Positions 58,279-64,000 of a DNA stretch of 64,000 bases are shown one piece after another. A program made the position numbers and the translations under genes. A model generated the notes under the pieces. That model did not search any database, had not been told where the DNA came from, and saw nothing but the letters and a program-made list of their open reading frames with translations. The first letter of the stretch is position 1. Each line of letters starts with the position of its first letter. The DNA is taken from NCBI GenBank assembly GCA_028823995.1, contig JAPPFD010000040.1, forward strand, positions 62,001-126,000, read 5' to 3'. The stretch comes from a bacterium. Its GTDB lineage: Bacteria > Actinomycetota > Acidimicrobiia > Spongiisociales > ZC4RG35.

Positions 58279-59270
58279 GCGTTGCGGTCGGCCTGGACGC
58301 GCTTGCCCCCGATTCGGCGGCGCTCCTGGTCATCGACATGCAGAACGCCTTCTGCCACCCCGAAGGCACCCTGGGTGAGTCCGGGGTGGACGTGGGCCCG
58401 GTCCAAGAGGTCTATGAACCCATGGGTGGCCTGGTCAAGGGGTTCAGAGCAGCCGGGCTCCCGGTGATCTGGACTGTCCAGGAGCATCTGCAACCCGACC
58501 GGAGCCGCCAACAGAAACGCCTGCCGTCGCACACCGAGCGTCGTTCGAGGGTGGCGGCGCTGGCCGGCACCTGGGACGCCGAGATCATCGAGGGATTGGC
58601 TGGTTGGGCGGATGAACCGACCATGGTGGTGCGCAAGCACCGGTTCGGGGCCTTTTACGAGACGCGCCTTCAAACGCTGCTGGGGATGCTGGGGGTACGG
58701 ACCCTGTTCATCACCGGAGTTACTCTCAACGCCTGCGTCGAGACCACCATCCGGGAGGCCTACCTGCGGGACTATGACGTGGTGGCGGTCACCGACTGCA
58801 TCGCCGGAGTGCGGCCGCAATGGGAGCCCTCGGCCCTGGAGGTCTGGGCACAGTACCTGGCTCACCTGGCTACCTCCCGGGAGGTGACCGACTGGCTGGC
58901 CGAGAGCCGCCGGCCCGTGGTCAGGGGGATCCGGCACGTGTTGTTGGAGACCACCGACCTGGACGCCGCGGAGCGCTTCTACGTGGACCTCCTGGGATTC
59001 AAGGTGAGGAACCGCACTCCGTTCCGCGACGGCAGGAGATTCATCAGCACCGAGGAGGGCCTGGGACTGACCGAGGGAGGCACCGGCAAGGGAGGACAGG
59101 TGGATCACATCGCCTTCGAGGTGGACAGGGTTGCCGAGTGGGAGCGCGTAGTAGCCGACGCCGGATACCGGATCGTCCGTCCGCTCGGCCCCGGGCCTTA
59201 CGGCCTCACCGTTTATGTGGCCGATCCTGACGGCAACGAGATCGAACTGTACGAGACGGAGGCTCCGTGA
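58275..59270 (+). CDS. Isochorismatase-like cysteine hydrolase fused to a VOC (glyoxalase-fold) domain
   Basis: A 331-residue two-domain protein. Residues 1 to about 205 are a cysteine hydrolase of the isochorismatase family with the triad Asp21 (LLVIDMQNAF), Lys121 (MVVRKHRFGAF) and Cys154 (GVTLNACVETT). Relatives hydrolyse N-carbamoylsarcosine, ureidoacrylate, maleamate or nicotinamide. Residues about 217-331 are a vicinal-oxygen-chelate domain with likely metal ligands His221 (GIRHVLLETTD), His278 (QVDHIAFEV) and Glu324 (NEIELYE). One polypeptide could open an amide and then isomerise or cleave the product. The ATG at 58275 overlaps the tautomerase stop (ATGA). The next gene starts GTGA on its stop. 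Confidence 0.9.
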   Translation: MSVAVGLDALAPDSAALLVIDMQNAFCHPEGTLGESGVDVGPVQEVYEPMGGLVKGFRAAGLPVIWTVQEHLQPDRSRQQKRLPSHTERRSRVAALAGTWDAEIIEGLAGWADEPTMVVRKHRFGAFYETRLQTLLGMLGVRTLFITGVTLNACVETTIREAYLRDYDVVAVTDCIAGVRPQWEPSALEVWAQYLAHLATSREVTDWLAESRRPVVRGIRHVLLETTDLDAAERFYVDLLGFKVRNRTPFRDGRRFISTEEGLGLTEGGTGKGGQVDHIAFEVDRVAEWERVVADAGYRIVRPLGPGPYGLTVYVADPDGNEIELYETEAP

Positions 59271-60457
59271 AGATAACCGGCGCCACCGTCTACATAGTGG
59301 CTCTGCCCACTCGGCGCCACCACTCGTGGGCCTCCAAGATGACCGCTCCGATCGGTCGTCATGCCATCCTCCGGCTGCGGACCGACGAGGGACTTGAGGG
59401 ATGGGGAGAGGCTCCCGCCGGTATCACCTGGGGAGGGTCGGCGATGCGGTATTACGGCGAGTCGCCGGAGACGGTGCGGATCGTGGCCCTCGACTACCTG
59501 CTTCCGGCCGTGGGAGGCTGCGACCCGCGAGAGATCGCGGTAGTCCACGCCCGGATGGACAGGGCCGTGAAGGGCCACCCCTACGCAAAGGCGATGATCG
59601 ACATGGCCAGCTACGACCTGGCCGGACGGGCCATGGGCGTGGGAGTCCCAACCCTCCTGGGGGGCTCTCACCGTCGAGGGATAGAGTTGGCGCACTCGTT
59701 GGGGATAATGCCGATTGAACGCTGCTTGCAGGAGGCGGAGCAGGCGGTTTCGGAGGGCGCCTTGACCATCAAGTGCAAGACGGGACTGGACCCCTTCCGG
59801 GATGTGGAGTTGGTGCGCCGCCTTCGGGAGTTGGTGGGTCCGGGGATCAAGATCAGGGTGGACGGCAACGAGGGGTATTCCCATGTCGCCGAGGCGGTGA
59901 GGGTCACCCGCGCCCAGGAGGAATATGACATCATGCTGTGTGAGCAACCGGTGGCCGGCGCCGAGGGCCTGGCGGCGGTGGCCCAAAGGATCGAGACGCC
60001 GGTGATGGCCGATGAGTCGGCTTGGACCGTCGAGGACATCTGGGAGTTGGCCGACTTGGGCGCTGCCGACTACTTCTCGTGCTACGTCACCAAGCCGGGG
60101 GGACTGTTCCGCGCCCGCCAGCAGGCCGAGACCGCCCGTCGTCTGGGGATCCTGTGCGACATAGGGGGCTCGATCGAGACCGGGATCGGCAACGCCGCGA
60201 ACCTGGCTCTGGGGGCGGCGGTGGAGAACGCCGCTCTACCCAGCGTGTGTCCGGTTTCCGGCCCGTGGGGCAGTGCTCGCCCGGAGATAGCCGGCATCTA
60301 CTACACCGACGATTTGATCACAGCCCCCTTCGGTTTCGAAGACGGTCGGGTCCTGGTCCCCGAAGGTCCGGGACTGGGGGTGGAAGTCGACGTGGCCAAG
60401 GTGGAGAAGTACTCGGTGGCTGAGGCGGTCAGCCTCGACTTGGATGAAGGCGGGTGA
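59267..60457 (+). CDS. Mandelate racemase/muconate lactonizing enzyme family protein
   Basis: A 396-residue enolase-superfamily enzyme. All core residues are visible: base motif K169-C-K171 (TIKCKTG), metal ligands Asp199 (RVDGN), Glu226 (CEQP) and Asp249 (ADES), and Lys276 (VTKPGG) on the seventh strand. This is the muconate-lactonizing/dipeptide-epimerase subgroup, which includes cycloisomerases, epimerases and N-succinylamino-acid racemases. The substrate is not predictable. It is translationally coupled to the hydrolase fusion (GTGA overlap) and followed after 10 bp by the opine-dehydrogenase-like gene. Confidence 0.92.
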   Translation: MKITGATVYIVALPTRRHHSWASKMTAPIGRHAILRLRTDEGLEGWGEAPAGITWGGSAMRYYGESPETVRIVALDYLLPAVGGCDPREIAVVHARMDRAVKGHPYAKAMIDMASYDLAGRAMGVGVPTLLGGSHRRGIELAHSLGIMPIERCLQEAEQAVSEGALTIKCKTGLDPFRDVELVRRLRELVGPGIKIRVDGNEGYSHVAEAVRVTRAQEEYDIMLCEQPVAGAEGLAAVAQRIETPVMADESAWTVEDIWELADLGAADYFSCYVTKPGGLFRARQQAETARRLGILCDIGGSIETGIGNAANLALGAAVENAALPSVCPVSGPWGSARPEIAGIYYTDDLITAPFGFEDGRVLVPEGPGLGVEVDVAKVEKYSVAEAVSLDLDEGG

Positions 60458-60467
60458 GAGAGACCCC

Positions 60468-61577
60468 ATGACCCGCGTAGTGGTGATGGGGGGCGGAGCG
60501 GGAGGCATGGCGGCGACGGTCGACCTGACCCTGCGGGGATTCGAGGTGGTCTGGTGGCGGCGCACCGTCCCGGAAGAGCCGCCGACCGGTTTCCGGCTCG
60601 TCTACCGGGGCGTGTGCGGGGAGGGCGTGATGCCCGTGACATGCACCGACGATCTGGCCTCGAGCCTTGCCGGAGCGGGAGGCGTGCTGGTGTGCCTGCC
60701 GTCCACCGCCCACCGGCACATAGCCCGACTCCTGGCCGAGGTGGGTTGTAGGTCGCCGGTGGTGCTGGCACCCGGCCACCTGGGCGGCGCCCTTGAGGTG
60801 GCCAAAGTGTGGCGCGACGCCGGGATGGAAGCCGCGCCTCCTCTGGCGGAGTGTTCCACCCTCCCATACACGGTGCGGGCCTTTGCGGTGGACGCTGACG
60901 CGGGTGGGGACGGCCGGCCGGCGCAGTGGGGAGTGAACATCACGGGCGCCGCCGCCCGGGTGCCGGTTGCCTGCCTCCCCGGGGGCGAGGCGGCTCTCGG
61001 GTTGGCCGCCCGGCTCTACCCCGGAGCTGTCACCCTGCCCGATGTCCTGGCGGTGGGTCTGGCGGAGGTCAACATGGTTCTCCATCCTCCCGGAGCGATT
61101 CTGGGAGCGGCCTGGGTCGAGGCCACAGGCGGGGACTTCCGCTTCTACGTGGAAGGCATGACCGGGGGCGTGGCGTCGGTGATGGAGCGCCTGGACTCCG
61201 AGCGCCTGGCGGTGGCCGACGCCTTCGGATACCGCCTGGGGTCTCTGTTGGAGGAGATGTCCGGGATCGGCACGGTGGAACCGGACGCCGATCTGGAGGA
61301 CCTGCAGGGCGCCATCTCCAGTGGGAGCGCCAACGCCCGGATCATGGCGCCCGACTCTCTGGGCCACCGCTATTACACCGAGGACTTCGGGTATGGACTG
61401 TTGCCTCTGGTGGAGTTGGCCAAGGTGGCTGGAGTGGCTACCCCGGTAGCTGAAGCACTCCTCAATCTGGCTTCCGCGGCAGGCTTGGAAGAAGCGATAG
61501 CCGGGGGCCGCACCCTGGAGCGGCTGGACCTGGACGGTCTCTCGACCCACGAGATAATCGCCCGGATTCGGCCTTAG
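60468..61577 (+). CDS. Opine (octopine/nopaline) dehydrogenase-like NAD(P) oxidoreductase
   Basis: A 369-residue protein with an N-terminal Rossmann domain (VVVMGGGAGGMAATVDLTLRGFEVVWWRR) and a C-terminal helical octopine-dehydrogenase domain. The latter shows AEVNMVLHPPGAILGAAWVEATGGDFRFYVEGMTGGVASVMERLDSERLAVADAFGY and HRYYTEDFGYGLLPLVELAKVAGVATPVAEALLNLA. Family members join or split an amino acid and a 2-oxo acid by reductive N-alkylation. It may split or form an N-carboxyalkyl amino acid here (inference). The ATG at 60468 is preferred because the Rossmann strand begins there. It is the last gene of the rightward arm. Confidence 0.85.
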   Translation: MTRVVVMGGGAGGMAATVDLTLRGFEVVWWRRTVPEEPPTGFRLVYRGVCGEGVMPVTCTDDLASSLAGAGGVLVCLPSTAHRHIARLLAEVGCRSPVVLAPGHLGGALEVAKVWRDAGMEAAPPLAECSTLPYTVRAFAVDADAGGDGRPAQWGVNITGAAARVPVACLPGGEAALGLAARLYPGAVTLPDVLAVGLAEVNMVLHPPGAILGAAWVEATGGDFRFYVEGMTGGVASVMERLDSERLAVADAFGYRLGSLLEEMSGIGTVEPDADLEDLQGAISSGSANARIMAPDSLGHRYYTEDFGYGLLPLVELAKVAGVATPVAEALLNLASAAGLEEAIAGGRTLERLDLDGLSTHEIIARIRP

Positions 61578-61662
61578 CCGCCGAAGCCTGCCTTACTCTG
61601 GGATCTGACCCTCCGGCCTTGGAGTCAGGCGGGAATCCCATCCCTTTCAGGTTGCGGAGAGG

Positions 61663-62376
61663 CTACCCGGCGATCATCCGGTGCGATCCCCTCCAAAGAC
61701 CCACGCCGATCCAGACCTGCCAGATGAGTGTTATGGCGCCGCCCACTGTGAGGACGGGCAGCATGGCGTCGGTCAGATCGTGTGCGTGTTCGATGACTTG
61801 CAGAGCCACCAGTTCCGCGCAAGAGGCAAACACCACGATGACGGCGGCTGTCTTCGGCACGCCAAACGGCGCGCGACGCCACACGGCCAGGCCGAGGAGC
61901 AGGAACCCGATCATTTCACAGAGTTCCTTCACCATGAAGAGCCCGGCCCTGGCGCCCTGCAAGGTGACGGCCATCGTGGTAACCCCCTCCACCTGGTCTG
62001 CTCCCGCCCCGGCTCCGATGCCGTGGTTCAGGAAGTGGACGATCATGTGTTGGAGGCCGGTCAACGCCAGGTATAGAACTGCGGAGATCAGCAATATCGC
62101 GATCCCGCTTCCCACCAGAGCGTCACTCGTGCTGTGAGACTTGGCGGCGGTTCGCCAGAGAGTGACCAATCCGGCGACCCACAGCAGGACTCCGAATGCG
62201 GTCAACATCGAGGTGGTGTGGGTGAGGCCGGCGTTTTCGGCCCTGATCTCGATCAGGGGGACGTAGTCGGTTCTCGACCCCGTCCCTCTGGGAAGGAAGA
62301 AGGATCCCACCGCAACCATGAAGGCGCCGATGGACAGCGCCAACCCGGACAGGCGGCTCTCCTGGGTGGATTCCAT
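61663..62376 (-). CDS. Hypothetical multi-pass membrane protein
   Basis: A 237-residue protein with about six hydrophobic helices (for example LSGLALSIGAFMVAVGSFFLP, MLTAFGVLLWVAGLVTLW, SGIAILLISAVLYLALTGLQ, VPKTAAVIVVFASCAELVALQVI, MLPVLTVGGAITLIWQVWIGVGLW). I recognise no family. Conserved-looking His residues within or next to the helices (LQHMIVHFLNHG, IEHAHD) might bind metal or haem. The ATG at 62376 has AAGGAG with a five-base gap, so it is preferred over the ORF-track start. It is convergent with the opine-dehydrogenase-like gene. Confidence 0.7.
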   Translation of the reverse strand: MESTQESRLSGLALSIGAFMVAVGSFFLPRGTGSRTDYVPLIEIRAENAGLTHTTSMLTAFGVLLWVAGLVTLWRTAAKSHSTSDALVGSGIAILLISAVLYLALTGLQHMIVHFLNHGIGAGAGADQVEGVTTMAVTLQGARAGLFMVKELCEMIGFLLLGLAVWRRAPFGVPKTAAVIVVFASCAELVALQVIEHAHDLTDAMLPVLTVGGAITLIWQVWIGVGLWRGSHRMIAG

Positions 62377-62664
62377 GTGAACTCCTTTGCTGTTGTGGAC
62401 TCCCTTTTGCAATGGTGTTCTATCATAAAATGGCTCCTCGGCCGGCGCCCGCTCCCCATCGCATCGTCTGGCGTCTGACCTCAGGCCCGCCGGATTGCGC
62501 TACCTGCCTATCGGCGCCGGTTGACCTATCGGCACCCCTCGTGACCGGTAGGGGCAAGTCGGTCGGCCCTGAGGGTGACCAGGCTTGAACTGAGTGGGGA
62601 CAAGATGTCATCAACTCGTGAAGATGCGCGATGCGAGCCACAATTTCCTACCCAGTCGCAGGTT

Positions 62665-62698
62665 AATGTCTCATCTTCGCTTGACAAGAGGAGACATT
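62665..62698. promoter_or_regulatory. Inverted repeat overlapping the promoter, candidate operator
   Basis: AATGTCTC (62665-62672) and GAGACATT (62691-62698) are perfect 8-bp arms with centres 26 bp apart. The arms flank the -35 box and enter the spacer. Binding there would block RNA polymerase, so this is a likely repressor site for the sugar-type binding-protein gene. Confidence 0.55.
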
Positions 62699-62710
62699 CA
62701 ATGATATGAT
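62681..62710 (+). promoter_or_regulatory. Sigma-70-type promoter for the sugar-type binding protein
   Basis: A consensus -35 TTGACA (62681-62686) and a near-consensus -10 TATGAT (62705-62710) are separated by 18 bp. The ATG at 62750 lies about 33 bp downstream of the expected start point and has AAGGAG at good spacing. This is the clearest promoter in the window. Confidence 0.75.
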
Positions 62711-62749
62711 CTCTTTACCCTGGTACTTGAGTGGAGAGAAGGAGCAACT

Positions 62750-63940
62750 ATGTCTGGAAGAGATACGAGTTCAACAGGGAACGGTCCTTACAACATCGCA
62801 AGGACGGGCAAGATTGAGGAGCAGTTGCCAAGTCTGGGTAGGCGGGATTTCATTCGGTTGGCCGGGTTGGGGGCGGCGGCATTCGCCGTAGCGGCTTGTG
62901 GAGGAGGGCCCCCGATCACCACGGCTGCTCCTGCCACTACGACCACGGCAGCGCCCACCACCACCGCCGGGCCGCCCCTAGCGGGCATTCGCTGCGGGAT
63001 TTCCCAGTGGGTGCAGGCTGGCGTCCATGACGAGATCATCGACGCCATCCGTCTGTATCAGGAGGTGGCTGGCACGGGAATGGATGTGGAAACCGTGCTT
63101 GACGCCGGCGGAGACGGGGTGAAACAGGTCACCGATGCCGAGGCTTTCATCACGCAGAACTTCGACGGCGCCTTCATCTTCAACATCCAGCCCGAAGGCT
63201 GGGAGGACTGGGGTGAGCGTGCCCAGGATGCCGGTTTGATCACCATCACCTGGACCTCCTGGTTCCCCACCACCACGCAATTCATCCAGGTGGACAACGT
63301 GGGCGCCGGATTCGGCGTTGCCGAGGCGGCGGCCCAGTGGTTCCAGGAGAAGAAAGGCGGAAGAGGCAAGTGGGCGCTGTTCGAGCTTACCTCTATCCCG
63401 GCCCTGACCGCCCGGACCTTGGCGATGGAAGTCAAGATGGCTGAGTTGCTTCCCGACGTGGAGTTGGTCGGAAAGGCCGAGGCATACAGCAACCAGACGG
63501 GAGTCGACGGCGGCGCGAGTCTCCTCCAAGCACATCCCGATCTGGATGCCATCCTGTGCTTCAACGACGACGGGATGCTGGGCGCGCAGGTAGCCGCTCT
63601 CGAGGCGGGCAGGGACGACCCAGACGACTTCTGGCTCGGGGGAGTGGATGCGATTGCGGGCGCTCTGGATGAGATGAAGAAAGGAACGTCGATCGTGCAG
63701 GCATCCGCCTCCTTCCTCTTCGGCGCGTCCGGCGCATTGGCGAGTATGGAGATGGCTGCGGCTCTGCAGGGAGAGTCGATTCCCACATGGCGAAACCAGA
63801 CGGCCTTGATAGTCGATGCGGAGAATGTCGAGCAGTACATCGCTGACACGGCTGACCCGATGAACCAGAAGATATGGGATCAGTATTCGATCCCTTACAA
63901 CCGGCCGTTCAACCCAGAGACGGATGTCGGGCTGCTCTGA
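62750..63940 (+). CDS. Tat-exported lipoprotein, sugar-type (RbsB-like) ABC substrate-binding protein
   Basis: A 396-residue type I binding protein. The signal has a twin-arginine motif GRRDFIRLAGLGAAAFAVAAC, where AVAAC is a lipobox, so it is probably a folded protein exported by Tat and then lipid-anchored. The signal is preceded by about 30 extra residues. A Thr/Ala/Pro linker follows. The domain reads GISQWVQAGVHDEIIDAIRLYQE, FDGAFIFNIQPEGWEDWGERAQDAG, AEAAAQWFQEKKGGRGKWALFELTSIPALTARTLAMEVKM and AILCFNDDGMLGAQVAALEAG, the last being the usual hinge/ligand region of RbsB-like proteins. The substrate is probably a sugar or polyol. Transporter genes should follow beyond the window. Confidence 0.9.
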   Translation: MSGRDTSSTGNGPYNIARTGKIEEQLPSLGRRDFIRLAGLGAAAFAVAACGGGPPITTAAPATTTTAAPTTTAGPPLAGIRCGISQWVQAGVHDEIIDAIRLYQEVAGTGMDVETVLDAGGDGVKQVTDAEAFITQNFDGAFIFNIQPEGWEDWGERAQDAGLITITWTSWFPTTTQFIQVDNVGAGFGVAEAAAQWFQEKKGGRGKWALFELTSIPALTARTLAMEVKMAELLPDVELVGKAEAYSNQTGVDGGASLLQAHPDLDAILCFNDDGMLGAQVAALEAGRDDPDDFWLGGVDAIAGALDEMKKGTSIVQASASFLFGASGALASMEMAAALQGESIPTWRNQTALIVDAENVEQYIADTADPMNQKIWDQYSIPYNRPFNPETDVGLL

Positions 63941-64000
63941 CGCCTAAAGTCCTGACCTATTGAACCAAGGCAAACAACCTGGGGTCATTAGCAGGAGTGG

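Larger units (their letters stand above)
62377..62749. other. Divergent intergenic regulatory region
   Basis: This 373-bp gap lies between the leftward membrane protein and the rightward binding protein. It contains a good promoter for the latter (62681-62710) and an inverted repeat around it (62665-62698). On the other side a TATGAT on the minus strand near 62423-62428 may be the -10 box for the membrane protein, but no matching -35 is seen. The antisense ORF at 62423-62641 is not supported. Confidence 0.5.

Noticed and set aside
62423-62641. 72-codon minus-strand ORF upstream of the membrane protein
   Set aside because: It lies in the regulatory gap, has no ribosome site or motif, and its composition looks random.

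Overview
The window is about 64 kb of high-GC DNA from one chromosome-like segment. It holds 51 protein genes I can support, no rRNA, no tRNA, no CRISPR array, and no recognisable insertion sequence or phage gene. The style points to an actinobacterium, most likely of the Acidimicrobiia type (inference). The reasons are Thr/Ala/Pro-rich linkers after lipoprotein signals, an F420-type luciferase-like oxidoreductase, a YbdK-type carboxylate-amine ligase, a DUF222/HNH (13E12-type) gene, GTG and TTG starts, and a possible leaderless promoter.

Layout. 0-3.5 kb: end of a PASTA-repeat protein, replicative helicase DnaB, and a degenerate ketol-acid-reductoisomerase-like protein. 3.8-10.2 kb: a complete dipeptide/oligopeptide-type ABC importer. 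10.4-11.6 kb: a lone DUF222/HNH nuclease-like gene. 12.0-19.3 kb: a lipid- or steroid-like oxidation module consisting of an FAD oxidoreductase, a GOLPH3/GPP34-cytochrome P450 fusion, an MMPL exporter and a Rieske oxygenase. 19.5-25.5 kb: a GNAT acetyltransferase, a PLD-like membrane protein, a cytoplasmic periplasmic-binding-protein-like sensor, and a second MMPL transporter coupled to a DUF2236 (rubber oxygenase/MpaB-like) protein. 26.0-30.7 kb: a Liv-type branched-chain amino acid/amide ABC importer whose binding protein and LivH permease are fused. 30.9-33.3 kb: a secreted 14-repeat RCC1-like protein with SLH domains. 33.4-43.8 kb: ordinary metabolism and repair (carboxyltransferase, dienoyl-CoA isomerase-like protein, 5'-3' exonuclease, rhodanese, molybdopterin oxidoreductase, Tag glycosylase, ornithine cyclodeaminase-like protein, YbdK-like ligase, LLM oxidoreductase).

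43.9-50.5 kb is one minus-strand operon for an NMT1/THI5-like ABC importer with two amidohydrolases of the deaminase superfamily. Its binding protein is an in-frame tandem duplication. 50.7-53.2 kb has a small membrane protein, a RibD-like reductase and a creatinase-like M24 protein without the usual metal ligands. 53.3-61.6 kb is a divergent gene cluster around a 12-bp palindrome. To the left lie a double flavoprotein reductase, a dipicolinate-synthase-A-like protein, a hydantoinase-like amidohydrolase and an NAD(P)H:quinone-reductase-like flavoprotein. To the right lie a 4-oxalocrotonate tautomerase, an isochorismatase/VOC fusion, a mandelate racemase/muconate-lactonizing enzyme and an opine-dehydrogenase-like protein. 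The enzyme set suits breakdown or remodelling of a cyclic N-containing compound (hydantoin, cyclic imide or imino-acid type). I know of no described pathway with this combination, and it is my best candidate for an undescribed system. The window ends with a membrane protein and a Tat-lipoprotein sugar-type binding protein behind a good promoter and inverted-repeat operator.

Overall the segment looks like a heterotroph rich in importers (four different ABC binding proteins) and catabolic enzymes. No clear DNA-binding regulator is encoded. Three genes show conserved N-terminal sequence upstream of the first ATG/GTG/TTG, suggesting rare start codons or sequence errors.
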